In this document: positions 1 to 10,758 of the stretch, in pieces
Layout: every line of letters starts with the position of its first letter
How positions within the stretch are numbered: the first letter of the stretch is position 1
Source: Micropterix aruncella
Taxonomy: Eukaryota > Arthropoda > Insecta > Lepidoptera > Micropterigidae
Direction: 5' to 3'
Assembly (NCBI GenBank): GCA_944548615.1
Contig: OX155960.1
Coordinates: 12,527,103-12,591,102 of the forward strand
DNA length: 64,000 bases
The notes under the pieces: model-generated
Told to the model about the DNA's origin: nothing
Databases searched by the model: none
What the model saw: only the letters and a program-made list of their open reading frames with translations
Translations under genes and position numbers: made by a program

Positions 1-640
1 TAAAAACATGTTATCTGTAAATAATCACAATATTACGATGAGCTTAAACATTTTACCAGTTCAATCAACGACAGATATCATAATAAATATTCAACGTTCT
101 CACCTAAGGATGAATAAATTCCCTGTATCCACTGTGCGGCGCACGCAAGTCATCGTCTTATTCACACGTCACATCGTTCGCGAACAGGGCGTGGCTCGAC
201 GCGGAGAGCGACGTGGACGCACCTCGAACGCCCGCGGGCGAATGAAGCGAAATTCGTTCTCCGTTCCAGTTATATTTGGCATCGCCTTTCCATACTAAAA
301 ATGTATGGCGCATATTTTCGTGATTTTTGATGAATTTTAGCAATATTTTGGTGTCATTATTCAAAAATCTAAAGTGCACATCTATTAACTAGTTTAATAA
401 TCTTGCGTTTTAGTAATGTTCACAAAATTCTGTTGTGTATTACTGTGCAAATTTGTTATAATACCAAAGGCTGTTTTAATGGTTTTCCTCAAGGTATTTA
501 CAAAGAAAATAAGCAAAATGGCCAATTTCAAACTTGCACAGATTGTAATGCAGTTATTTGAGAAGCCACTTGTGTGTTTTTTTTATCATTAATGATCTAG
601 GACTCGCAGCATGAGTAAAATAGAAAGGCTCGTTTTGGGT
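1..640. other. No recognisable gene
   Basis: AT-rich DNA with one GC-rich patch (about 180-250). Short open frames run on both strands, but none shows a recognisable domain or a repeat relationship elsewhere in the window. Confidence 0.5.
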
Positions 641-1020
641 CAAAACACACGGCGCCGCCTTAAACCGCCTGCAAAAGCAGAATAAAACTCCGCGAAAACA
701 CTAATCCGCGTCGTGGGTCATGTGTGAGACATTTTCGAAGATACTTGCATGAGAAATCCACCAGCAGGCACCTCGAGGGCCGTAGCAGTGCTGGGACTTC
801 CAGATAGGCGAGGATCATCATCACAGCTCAGTCGGTGTTTTACAGACATATATCCGATTACGTGTTGATGTTTGAGGGATTTGCGCGCATCGATTTCGTC
901 TCATTTTGTAAAGTACCCACGTAGTAGAATCTATTTATTTATTTAATTTATTATAGTATAATTTATTCACGGTTATGATCCCGCCGTTGTTCAACTATTT
1001 ACACGTTGAACAACCACGCC
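640..1020 (+). repeat. Dispersed repeat module ending in a perfect 10-bp hairpin
   Basis: About 340 bp (roughly 680-1020) closely matches 7005-7345, which lies inside the hAT element at 6009-7483. Both share the 'actccgcga' start, the 'cgaggatcatcatcaca' block and the end. The module ends in a hairpin with arms GTTGTTCAAC (986-995) and GTTGAACAAC (1005-1014) around a 9-nt loop; the second copy has the same hairpin with one G-U pair. It is either a relic of that hAT or an independent element sitting inside it. Confidence 0.75.
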
Positions 1021-1030
1021 CCTTAATTTG

Positions 1031-1690
1031 TCGCCCTGGGCAGGCACTCCGGTTTGTTCCTCCCTCCCCTTACTGGGCCTAGCGTATTTACCAAAATTTA
1101 ATGTGGTATTCTTGCAGAAACGAAAATAATCCCCTCTTCAAGCCATGCTACTCGTACGGCTGAGCAATTCAAGGCAATCGTATCATAGATTTATCTAGTG
1201 AATCGAATTTACATAAGGTTGTTTTATGGTGATTCAGCGTAGCTTAGGCCCGTCCTTACTTTATCAAGCACCGCCAAGGATTCCGCTTTTCTTTCATCCG
1301 CCGTATTCCTCCGATTTCGGCTAACACAATTACCTTTGGGACGGGAAGACACTTGAGATGCTCGGCAGGGTCCGCGGTTTTCTATTCGCTACTGCAAAGA
1401 CCCTTCAGATTCTTTATTAAAGTGAAAAAGGCGTTTCACAGAGTGCAGCTCCGCTGGATATTAGAGATTTGTATCGCGTGAATATATGTAGTAAGGTCAG
1501 TAAATTTCCGGCCCCGCCGACTTCGCATGATTAAAACCACTTTTTACTTGTGCTATAGAATGTAGCACCATCTACCGTTATTGTATATAGCGCCACACTA
1601 ATTGATGTACAGCAGTTTCGTTACAACCTTGATTCGAAGCAGATATCTCGACAAGTTTTTGAAAATACTTAAAATAGATATTCACTGTGA
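1031..1690. other. Unannotated sequence
   Basis: Mixed-composition DNA with no domain, no tRNA fold and no match to another part of the window. A pyrimidine-rich 'tattcttgcag' near 1115 looks like a splice acceptor, but no exon could be built on it. Confidence 0.4.
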
Positions 1691-2560
1691 TATTTTTTTT
1701 ACTAAAGAAGGTTGTTTTCCAGCGCAAATTAAACACCGTTTGGATGGAGTGTATGGGGTTTTTTCTTCTTTATATTCCACTGTCAGCATCACCAGAGCAG
1801 CACAGGCAATTGCAGCCAAAGATGTCAGGAGACCTAAGTCTGAAATTTGTCTCCGACAGTGCCTCCGTACTACAAGCGCTAGCAAAAAATACTATAACCT
1901 CTGTCCTTGTACTGGAATGCCACAATGCTCTTCAATCCATTGCAAGGTCAAATAAAGTGACCCTGCAATGGATTAAAGGGCACAGCGACTCACTGGGCAA
2001 CGACGCGGCAGACGAACTGGCCAGAAGGGGATCAAAGAAAATAGTATATGGATCGGAACCCTTGATGCCCATACCCCAGGCCCAAATAAAAACCTGGCTA
2101 CGCAGGAACACCGATGAAACCCACCTTACAGAATGGAAAAGAACGCAGAATGCAGGCGAAAAAAGAACGCGGTTCCGGAAGCGTCTAAAAAACTTGCCCG
2201 CAACCTCACCAGATTAAAAAGAGATAAAATCCGTAAAGTCATAGGTACTATGGCAGACCACTGTCCTCTAAACTAAGACCTGTTTAACATAGGTGTGACA
2301 GACAGCCCTCTATGCAAAGGATGTATGGAGGAAGAAGAAACGCCACAGCATGTGCTCATGGAATGCAGGAAGGAGCGTGGCAGAGCAAAGGGCAAAAATA
2401 CTACAATCTCCAGCATCTGTCCCGGAGGCCTGTAGCAACCCAAACAGGCTGCTAACCTTCTGGGACAGCCTGGGTTGGCTGGAGTAATATATAAACACAA
2501 ATAGAAACATGAGCCACGCACAACGGCCCAATCAAGAGGCCTAGTGCGAGAAAAAAAGCC
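1690..2560 (+). pseudogene. RNase H domain and C-terminus of a non-LTR retrotransposon (broken)
   Basis: The plus-strand frame ending at 2217 reads as the second half of an RNase H domain: a VSDSASVLQAL segment carrying an active-site-type Asp, then LQWIKGHSD, LGNDAADELARRGS, as in the HSDS, W-x-GH and GN-x-AD-LA blocks of retroelement RNase H. After a frame change the sequence continues with a Cys-rich tail (C-x2-C, then H-x4-C, about 2300-2360), typical of the end of ORF2 in RNase H-bearing LINEs (I/LOA-like). Reverse transcriptase is absent, so the copy is 5'-truncated and decayed by stops and frameshifts. Similar remnants lie at 34.6-35.1 kb and 49.4-50.8 kb. Clade assignment is uncertain. 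Confidence 0.8.
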
Positions 2561-2594
2561 CAGACAAACCAACTAACTATATTCCACTCTCAAG

Positions 2595-2900
2595 AAATGG
2601 CTAAAGTATTTAGACTGGGTCGAGAAATTCTAGAAGATGATCCTCGCCCCGATCGGCATGCTGAAGCCGTCACTCCAGAATTTATTACTCTTGATGATCG
2701 CAAAAAGACTGGCATTATCTAATTTACCGTTATCAGAATTATTAAGAACGTTTGCATATGAAATAGGTTAGTGTAAGATGGGTGCTGCGATTTCTTTCTG
2801 CTGTGCAAAGAAGACGTACGTGTGATGTGTTCTCGAGAATTTTTAGAAGAATTGGTATAGCTTCGATCCAGAAAGTATTTGATATCAATTTTGACTTGAG
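2595..2900 (+). pseudogene. mariner-family transposase fragment
   Basis: Translated across several stops, the plus strand gives GREILEDDPRPDRHAEAVTP, the linker between the DNA-binding and catalytic parts of mariner transposases (W..F..GR.SLEDDPR.GRP.EAVT). Later pieces (REFLEEL; NWYSFDPES) resemble the segment before the first catalytic Asp. No terminal repeats or target duplications were found. It is an old, degraded piece adjoining the LINE remnant upstream. Confidence 0.65.
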
Positions 2901-3151
2901 ATGAGATGAGATGACTCTACTAATGGCTCCTTGTCTGATAATAGGTACATGGTTTTTTATTTTCTATTTTATGTTTTTTACCATTTATTGATTGTTTCAT
3001 TTTGATAGACATGTTATTTATTAGTTCTGTAATCACATATTCTGTCCTGCGTCTGCCATAAGTATTCATAGTTTTATTTACACGTTATTTCTATTTGTTA
3101 CACTTTGAGTCTTCGGTCTTTTTTCCTGGGTTATTTCTATTTATATATCTT

Positions 3152-3815
3152 AATGGGCCCTTGCTGAGTTTGCCACGAAGACCCATTCTGTTCAGGGTTG
3201 GTCACACTCACGGGTCAACACCTATCCGACGGCCTCCACGCATGAAGTGCGAGCCTGGGTAGGACTCTGGCCTTATGGTCAGTTTCCCCTGGGAATCAAC
3301 ACTCCTGGCTACTCGGTGTTACCCGGCGCGCTTACACTCACGCCCTTACTTCCAATTGTCACCAGATTACTCCATTCTCTCGATTGGTTACGAGTTCGAG
3401 GTCGCTTGCGCGGTCCTCTCCCTTACGAAGCGGTAAAACGATGTGTACCGAATCTATCGCGGACCACGGCATCCTTTGCCCGGTTGTTCACCCAGGATCG
3501 GGTAGCCGATGGTCGTTTCAAAAGCAGTCGCAGTAAGGTCTGCAACCACCCCCGCTCTATAGGAAACAGTACCGCTTCTAGACTCCCCCGACTGTTAGAC
3601 GGAGTGCACAATCGATTGGCTTACGCCGCACGGTGCACAGACCATCCAGGAGCACCAGAAGGTTGACTCCTAGAAGAAACTAGCTCTAAGGCCAGAGTCC
3701 TGCCCAGGCTCGCACTTCATGCGTGGAGGCCGCCGGATGGGTATTGACCCGTGAGTGCGACCGACCCTGGACAAATGGGTCTTCGTGGCCAACTCAGCAA
3801 AGGCCCATTAGCTCC
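3152..3815 (+). repeat. R690 repeat, subfamily B, with an inverted second copy of its own end
   Basis: Positions 3310-3815 are the middle and end of an R690 unit in plus orientation ('cgctctataggaaacag' near 3555; end '...gggtcttcgtggcc...gcccatta'). Positions 3152-3308 are the reverse complement of the unit's last ~155 bp, so the copy is flanked by ~155-bp inverted repeats. The junction near 3305-3330 fuses 'cactcctggcta' (minus) to plus-strand sequence. No protein family is recognised. Confidence 0.8.
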
Positions 3816-4490
3816 CAAACAGGAAGAATACACACAGACAGAAAGACACACATACAGTGCGTCCACAATAGTTTCCTTGCCAGGAGAGTAATATGGGAAA
3901 GCATATGGAGGCTGGTGGTTATTTTTTCTCTTGTTTTTATTACACGATGTTTACGTCAGAAAATATTTGTACCTACCTTTCTATTTAACGCATAATGACG
4001 TAATTCCGGAAAGTGTTCAAAAGTCCTTATGCCAATGATATCAGACCGATTTCAGAGTCCTCGTAGCGATTTTACCTGAAATCCGCCTAAACGGAGAAAT
4101 CATTTGATATCTGTTTAGATAAAGGTTTTCCTTTGTCTTCCTCCCTTAGCCGGAAAAGGTCGTGCTTCGATTTTGTAACTCAAGTTCCGCTTCGCGAATC
4201 TACATTAAGGATGGGTATGCTTGCGAATATACTAAAGCTATGACCATCATATTTCAAATATAAAATGAATAGTTAGGTAAAGTTAAGAAATTTCACGTGA
4301 TTGAAGCTTTATTTCATAATCGAGAGAATATTATAATCATAATCTTTATTTCATATTTCGATTATTTCAATATCTTATGAGAAATACGTTTAGAAATATC
4401 CATAAAAACCAGCCGATATGATTATTGATTTTCAAATAATTTCAGATTATCAGCTAATAATACTATGTTCTACAGTCAAAAGTTACGAAA
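3816..4490. other. AT-rich, no feature recognised
   Basis: Long A/T-rich stretch without an open frame of interest, terminal repeats or a match elsewhere in the window. Confidence 0.5.
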
Positions 4491-4499
4491 CCTCTAAAG

Positions 4500-5433
4500 C
4501 AATAGTTTTTAAACGATGGGTCGCGACCACCTGTGGGGCCGCGATAAGACTGCGGGGGGGGGGGGGGGGGGGGAGGGGGACAAAGGATATCTAAAAAGAT
4601 TTATATACAGGGTGCGGCAGTAAGGACGGACGGTTTTAAAAAAATCATAAAATAGTTAATTTTTACTCAAAAACATATTTATTGATGGAATCAGGTTCGC
4701 AAGGAAATAGCATTTGAGACAGTCAAGTGTGGAAAATCACATCAGGCATGTGGTGGCCGAAATCGTTGATGCAGTGCTGGAGGCGTTCCAACATCGCTCT
4801 TTCAACTTGGGCGACTTCCACGCGAATTGCGTCCTTCAATTTGTCCAGAGTTCGGGGCTTGTTATCGTATACTTTAGCCTTGAGGTGTCCCCATTAGAAA
4901 AAATCATTCCACGCAATTCGCGTGGAAGTCGCCCAAGTTGAAAGAGCGATGTTGGAGAGAGTCTACGCAAATTTCTAAGAACGCCTCCAGCACTGCATCA
5001 ACGATTTCGGCCACCACATGCCTGATGTGATTTTCCACACTTAACTGTCTCAAATGCTATTTCCTTGCGAACCTGATTCCATCAATAAATATGTTTTTGA
5101 GTAAAAACTAACTATTTTATGATTTTTTTAAAACCGTCCGTCCTCCCTGCCGCACCCTGTATTATTACAAAATCTTCATTTATCTAATATGGCAACATTT
5201 ACAGTTTTGGAAGAGATACATAATTATTATGTGTTTTGCTATTGCTTTTACAAAACATTATGTTGATCTAAGATGGAAACAGTTAGCTACAGCTTCGAAA
5301 ATAAAAAAAACCTTTTAAATGAATGGATTTTTCGCCGTTGTTTTACAAACTCTTTATTTATTCGATGCCTAAAGTGGGTTTATTATTTTTACCAAAAAGG
5401 GGGTTGCGATCTAAAAAAGGTTGAAAACCACTG
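4500..5433. mobile_element. Non-autonomous hAT element (hAT-N1) with 8-bp target duplication
   Basis: The ends are CAATAGTTTTTAAAC (left) and, read inward, CAGTGGTTTTCAACC (right), the hAT 'CAGTGGTTTTCAACC' type. Flanking 8-mers are ctctaaag (4492-4499) and ctcttaag (5434-5441), seven of eight matching. The inner ends carry the GGTCGCGACC / GATCGCAACC motif of this TIR class. A guanine homopolymer interrupted by one A fills about 4553-4579. No transposase is present; the interior is largely a foldback inserted at 4608-5159. Confidence 0.82.
4608..5159. mobile_element. mariner/Tc1-type foldback built from an inverted duplication of a transposase 3' end
   Basis: The ends are CAGGGTGCGGCAG and its complement, flanked by TA on both sides (4606-4607; 5160-5161), as for Tc1/mariner insertion. 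Each arm is over 200 bp, far longer than a simple TIR. Both arms encode the same C-terminal transposase segment toward the nearer outer end: right arm plus strand, IRVEVAQVERAML then LQHCINDFGHHMPDVIFHT; left arm minus strand, the same residues. The right arm has ~24 nt (RVYANF plus a stop) that the left lacks. The element therefore looks like two opposed transposon 3' ends around a short centre (about 4832-4908). It is nested in hAT-N1. Confidence 0.85.
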
Positions 5434-5441
5434 CTCTTAAG

Positions 5442-5849
5442 GCATTTGAAATATTTCAGAATTAACAGTCATTTTCGAAATATCGATGAATTGAATTTTA
5501 CGGAATTTAGTTCAAAAATAGTAAAATTTGTAAGGTTTCCAATTTGTTGAAAATGTTCTTCAATTGTTTGACTGAGAATATGGATTTTGAAAATATATAT
5601 GTAGAAATTATTAAGATTCTCACAATAAAAGCCGTTATGAGCATTTTTACCGAATTTAGTCCATGGATTTCAAGCTACATAAAACATTGTGCTATGACTG
5701 TTTATTTATATCGTACCTTGTGACTTCAGCTTTTATACATAAATTATTTGTAGTAGAATCAGTAGTGTCAACCTCATGAGAAGTGTCTTTTTACCCTTAC
5801 ATCCCGATAAATATTCTTCCTGTCCTTAAGTGCCATTAATATTAATTGT
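5442..5849. other. AT-rich, no feature recognised
   Basis: No open frame, repeat match or structure identified between the hAT duplication and the next R690 fragment. Confidence 0.5.
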
Positions 5850-6000
5850 CAATTACACCGAGCGAGCCCGTCACCTAGGAATTTATAACGATATCGTGCC
5901 ATTCTGTCTACCATGGAGTGAACGTAGAAGACTGTGGACAGTACAATCCATAGTCAAACCACTAACAGCCCGAAAGAGCCCATCGTCGTACTGCGAGACT
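5850..6000 (+). repeat. R690 repeat, subfamily A, 5' part (split by a hAT)
   Basis: Starts with the unit's 'gcgagcccgtcacct' and 'gtgaacgtagaagactgtgg' blocks. The unit is interrupted at 6001 by the hAT target duplication and resumes at 7492. Confidence 0.75.
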
Positions 6001-6008
6001 CTGTAAAG

Positions 6009-7483
6009 CAAGGGTGGCCAACCCGAGGCCCGCGGGTCGCATGCGGTCCGCCGAGTGACAACTTGCGGCCTGCCGACCCTGAGTCACGAATGCGCGGGGT
6101 GTGAATTCATTAGGATGATGTTTTCATTTAAAATAAAAATAGCAAAAGCTATTTAAAAAGCAGCGAAGGAAATCCCAGCTTGTATCGGGAAATGCTAATA
6201 TTTGAATGAGATATACTTATGGATGTGCACGACTTTCGACTGTGCAATGCAAGTTAAAAGGTCCCTTTGCAGTCGACTATCGATCACTATTCATCCATAT
6301 ATCTCAAAAATCAAGCTAATCCTTTTGCAACACAAAATGTCTTCAATAGAGACGAATAAAAGCGAAAAAATCAAAAATAAAACACATTGATCACTTCGGC
6401 AAAGCCGTTTCATAAATGAAGGTGACATAATTCAAATTTTGAATGCTTTCAACATTTAAAATATGACACAATAAGGCTGAGTTTGTTATCAACAAGCCAT
6501 TAAATCGAAATAAAAAAAAAAAACCTCCATATGCTCAATGAAATGAAAGAAGAAACTTCAATCTTAATTTCTACCAGAGAAGTATATATTACAAAGATTG
6601 TTTATAACATTATATAATCTTTAGTATAAACTTCTCTGCCAGAAATTAAGATTGAAGTTTCTTCTTTCATTTCATTGAGCATATGTTTTTTTATTTTTTA
6701 TATTTTTTTTTATTTTGATTAAATGGGTCTGGTTGCGCGCAAGGTATCTTTTGCATCAGCATTTAATTAGTATATGTGGATGTTCGATTTCACTGACAGA
6801 TGTTGACTCCGAAGAAGAAGAACAACTACTTCAACGCCGCCAGTACTGCATTCGCTCAAAATGCCTACCCGCCGCTAGTTTATAATCATCCGCCGCGCCG
6901 TCACGACGACTGCACATATATATTTATCAGAGATTTTGCATACTTTCGCGACTCTGAACCGCTTTATTTACCGCTTTATTTATTGAACCGCTCCGCAAAA
7001 TCATAGTTAAAACTCCGCGAAAGAACTAATCCGCGTCGAGTGAGTCGTGTGTGAGGCATTGTCGAAGAGACTTGCGTAAAAAATCCACCAGCACGAACCT
7101 CGAGGGTCCGTATCAGTGCTGGGACTTCAGCTAGGCGAGGATCATCATCACAGGTCAGTCGGTGTTTTACAGACATATATATGATTACGTGTTGATGTCA
7201 AAAGGAGAATTTGCGCGCATCAATTTGCCTCATTTTGTGAAGTACCCGCATATTAAAATCTATTTATTTATTTTATTATTATTTATTTACGGTTACGATC
7301 CCGCCGGTTGTTCGACTATTTACACGTTGAACAACCAGGCTCGTTGATAACAAATTCAGCCTAATTGTATCACATTATTTCTGGTTTGCTTTTAAATTGC
7401 CAACAAACAGTTGGTTGTGCGGCCCGGCGAGAAATCTTATTTCAAAAATTTGGCCCGCCTTCTGAAAAGGTTGGCCACCCTTG
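6009..7483. mobile_element. Non-autonomous hAT element (hAT-N2) with perfect TIRs and target duplication
   Basis: Perfect 15-bp terminal inverted repeats, CAAGGGTGGCCAACC (6009-6023) and its complement (7469-7483), are flanked by the identical 8-mer ctgtaaag (6001-6008 and 7484-7491). The CA-GGGTGGCCAACC end with 'GGCCCGCGGG' just inside is the Charlie-type hAT signature. At 1475 bp it holds no transposase. The interior contains a hairpin element (6528-6685), a segment related to 42560-42860 (about 6165-6440) and the module shared with 680-1020. It is inserted into an R690-A unit, so it is younger than that unit. Confidence 0.92.
6528..6685. repeat. Hairpin-forming MITE-like element
   Basis: A 158-bp inverted repeat starting CATATGCTCAATGAAATG and ending in its complement. 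The arms run about 60 nt each with a few mismatches ('ttct acc agagaag' against 'cttctctg cc agaa'), around an AT-rich centre. T/A-rich tracts flank it on both sides. It lies inside hAT-N2. Confidence 0.8.
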
Positions 7484-7491
7484 CTGTAAAG

Positions 7492-8060
7492 CGAATCTAA
7501 CGAGCAAACCTCGCGAACTTACTACCAGATTTGGACGGATTTCTTCATCCTCAAGTCTGGTTACAGAATCGAGGTCGCTTGCACGGCTTCTACCTGACGT
7601 AAGCGGTAATTCAAGTTCAAATTTATTGCAGACCACGGCGCCCTTTGCCTGTCACGCTTACATGGGATGGGGTTGCCAACGGGTCGTTTCTCATGATAGA
7701 TGACGCCAGGTCAACAACTACTACCTCTGCATAGGAAACGCACGTTTCCAGACTCCCACGGTTTTTCGCCGGGGTGTCAACGGGTCGTTTCTCTTGATAG
7801 ATTACGCCAGGTCAACTACTACCTTCTCTGCATAGAAAACGTTTGTTCCCAGACTCCCACGGTTATTCGCCGGGGTGCACAGTCGATTGGCTATCGCCGC
7901 GCTGTGCGCCAACTGCCCAGTACCGCCCGAGGTGTTTTCCCGGTCCAGAATCTCTGTCCCCAAATGTCTAGGACTGTGCTACAAACGCAGAGTTCAAGAA
8001 CAGGCTCCGCTTCGAGGAGGCTAGCAGATGGGAGCTGAACCGTGAGTTAGGCCGATCATA
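7492..8060 (+). repeat. R690 repeat, subfamily A, 3' part
   Basis: Continuation of the unit begun at 5850: 'ccagatttgg', 'cgaggtcgcttgcacgg', 'gaccacggcgccctttgcc' and the end 'gagctgaaccgtgagttagg'. A block of about 100 bp ('gggtcgtttctc...gactcccacggt') is duplicated in tandem (about 7680-7760 and 7783-7865), which subfamily members elsewhere do not show. Confidence 0.75.
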
Positions 8061-8174
8061 AAAACATAAGCAAGCAGGCCCAAGCAGCAGGTCCCGCTAG
8101 GTTTGCAATATAACATGAAATAAATAAGATAAATTAAAATAGGGTCATTATTTAAATAAAGAAATCGGTAAACT

Positions 8175-8262
8175 AAAAGAAAAATACCCCCAGTCTACCC
8201 TGGAGAACGGCGATTGCAACATCGCCTAAACGTCGGGTGCTACTTACGTGGTAATTTCGTTT
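8175..8262 (+). repeat. 'ACGTCGGG' foldback-family fragment
   Basis: Shares 'cagtctaccctgga-aacggcg-ttgcaac-tcgc-aaacgtcgggtgctac' with 10895-10991 and 38985-39065, and the inverse with 48295-48345. Its downstream partner ('aatgtcaaac-accgc', near 8696) is displaced by the insertion at 8263-8640. Confidence 0.7.
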
Positions 8263-8640
8263 TTAACACGCTTTTATGAGGTCGACCTGTATGTAACTAT
8301 TTAATGGAATCTAAGGAAACTAATTTAACCATCTTCCAAGAATCGTAGCGTCATGAAAATTGGCAGCTGTATGTAGTTCTGATGACAATATAATAATATG
8401 GTACTGTCGAACTGATCTGATGATGGAGTCGGAAGATATGAACTGGAACTTCATGATGGAACATCGTATCATAGCTGTGTTTGGACTTGTTAGAAAAGTC
8501 TTGGAATGAACTTTGACCACGATTAGGTTTCAAGGTCTAATGATGAAGCCGGAAGATAGGCACTGGCATTCCATGATGGAATATCGTATCATAGCCGTGT
8601 GTATGTAAATATCGTATCATAGCCCAAAAGCGTGTTTTTA
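8263..8640 (+). mobile_element. TIR-bounded element with ~120-bp internal repeats
   Basis: Bounded by TTAACACGCTTTT and AAAAGCGTGTTTTTAG, which are inverted repeats. Related copies lie at 22727-23245 (plus) and 58964-59344 (minus). Internally the 'gatgatggagtcggaagata' and 'gatgatgaagccggaagata' blocks recur with the 'cgtatcatag' block. It is non-coding. It sits inside an 'ACGTCGGG' foldback-family copy. Confidence 0.75.
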
Positions 8641-8699
8641 GTGTTTTTTTTAACTATTAATTTATTATATTCAAACAATATTCGTTTTACATACAATGT

Positions 8700-9257
8700 C
8701 AAACTACCGCAAAAGATTTCGATTTCGAAATACCCCTATAAATATTTCATATAGGACAACGTTGGCCATTGTCGGACAGCGACGATAAAATCTCAAACGT
8801 TGACATTACTTGGTGCAACTTAAAGGACAGTTAGTCAAAACGGTCTCTTACGAAGCGACGTGGATGAAGTGAATATGTTGAGAGAAACTCAAGCATAACT
8901 CAAATCCTACTTACTTAGGCGCAAGTTTAGCAGTACTTAGCGATACACTCAATGGCGCAACTTAGTCAAAGTTTTGCTGGAAGTTTCGCTATGAAATTTA
9001 TTGATTAGGTAACTTGGCCTGTAATGGTTGATAAAGGAAGCGGTGAATGGAGAATATTATTGCAATTAAGTGGACAAAGCCGTCTCGCCGTGAATAAGAA
9101 GATAGAAAATCGGGAGGTAGCCAGCAAGAGAATTGGATACACGCATCAAATATAAACAAACCGCATCAAAACAAAACTCCCTCAATTGAAAATAAAACTT
9201 TCCGACAGAAACCACGATGGTTTTTAATGGTTCCGTAGAGCTTGGGTCTGATTTTCC
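8700..9257. other. No gene; AT-rich with tail of the foldback family at the left edge
   Basis: The first ~40 bp resemble the 'aatgtcaaac-accgcgatagtcttcgattt' tail seen at 39083 and 10446. The remainder shows no feature. Confidence 0.4.
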
Positions 9258-9862
9258 GCTTGTGTTCTTGGGTCGATTTATGTCACGGCTCCGCTCCCTT
9301 CCTGTAGCCTCCCCAAAGATGGACTTAAGCTGGAGGGGCCTCTGTGAACTTTGCATGCGGCTGGAATCTGCAGTCGTAGACAGTTGGGATCAGACGAGCA
9401 GATCTGTGGGAACACTTTGGGCGGAACTGGGCGGTTTGCGTACTAAGTTGTGTCAGCCACTCTTACGCCAACGGCGAATAACCGGTGAAGCGTGAAGACG
9501 TATGTTTGCTAAGCAGAAGGCCTAACTGTTGACCTGGCGCGCCTATCCCTAGAAATGATCTGTTGGTCACCTGATCCCGAGTGACTATAACAGACGCCTT
9601 GGTCAGCGATATATTTAACTGAATTACAGCGGAGGACGGAGAAATCCGGTTAAATCTGGTAGTGAGCGCGCGAGGTCGACCCGCTGGTTTTATTACCAGT
9701 TTCACGTGGTGAGACGTTGGACTCTTACGGGCTGATGGCGTAGTTCCACTGTGGTTCTATTGTCCGCAAAGTCTTTTTATTCACCTTATGAGAGACAGAA
9801 TAGCTCGATGATATTTTAACTCCCTGGGGTGGGTCACTCACCAGTTGTGATTGACAACTCTC
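9258..9862 (-). repeat. R690 repeat, subfamily A, minus orientation
   Basis: Begins with 'tgtgttcttgggtcgattta' (unit end) and finishes with 'aactccctggggtgggtcac...ttgacaact' (unit start), giving a near-complete inverted unit with diverged middle blocks. Confidence 0.75.
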
Positions 9863-10380
9863 GATGATACAATGATGGACATCGCTTAAGGAGGCGAGAC
9901 AGTTCGGGCGAGGGTGGAAGCACGGCGGCGACTCCTGGTAGCGCAGATAACAGGAGGATTACAACATTAGCTGGGAAACCGGATGCAGGCTTCGCGAAAT
10001 TTATCGCTCCTAAACACGAAAGGATGTCCGGAGGCGGACGAGGCACGCAGGTGAGCTCCGCGGCACGGTCATTGGCGGCCCGTCGCCGTGAAAGGCGACT
10101 GAATTGCGTTAATCAAAAGTCGAGCAGCTCGGTGCGGAAGACGGCATGTTATGGCGAGAGTGAGGCATGAGCGATGCGGCGCGTCTGGATGCTCCCAAAG
10201 TGAGAATAAGCGGGAATAGGAAAGTTGAGTATAGAACATGATGCAGTGGCGTCACGACACGTATATATTACGATAAAATAATAAATTATTTTCCCAATCG
10301 CCACCTGTAGGTAACTCTTATCAACAATTAAAATGTAATATGTGTGAATGCCTCCAATTACTAAGGACACCATCGATAAA
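9863..10380. other. Unique GC-richer sequence, function unknown
   Basis: Higher GC and complexity than its surroundings (about 9890-10210) and no match elsewhere in the window. It contains 'cacgcaggtgagctcc' near 10045, which looks like a splice donor, but no acceptor or convincing reading frame could be paired with it. It may be regulatory, or part of an untranslated exon. Confidence 0.3.
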
Positions 10381-10399
10381 TGACCACGATAAGTGCCTA

Positions 10400-10480
10400 T
10401 GCAGTTAGCGGTTCACGCGGTAAATTCATTTTTATCGTTTGTAAAGACAAACAACCGCGATGGTCTTCGATTTCTTACAG
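10400..10480 (+). repeat. Tail fragment of the 'ACGTCGGG' foldback family
   Basis: 'gcggtaaattcatttttatc' followed by 'gacaaacaaccgcgatggtc' matches the tail of the copy at 38985-39115. Confidence 0.6.
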
Positions 10481-10739
10481 TTATTGCTATTTCCACATAG
10501 GCACTGTTTATTGTATCTTGTGCGGCTTCCTGATGTTTATTCCACTCTGGTCTCTATTATGGGGTAAAGGAATTTACTTTAAACATAAAATTACCGAAGA
10601 AACTTTTAACTTGCCGTGGAAACCATTCAAATAACATATTAAATAATAGATGATTACTTAATTTATAAAGATGCATGGTGATAATCAAGATACCTTTTTT
10701 TATCAATCGTTTTCTAGGTGTACCATTAGAAAGTGCTAT

Positions 10740-10758
10740 GTAGTAGTAGTAGTAGTAG
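10740..10758 (+). repeat. (TAG)n microsatellite
   Basis: Six perfect TAG triplets; short and of no evident function. Confidence 0.9.

Noticed and set aside
10035..10060. Splice-donor-like 'cacgcaggtgagctcc'
   Set aside because: No matching acceptor and no plausible exon frame upstream. Kept only as a note on the unique region.
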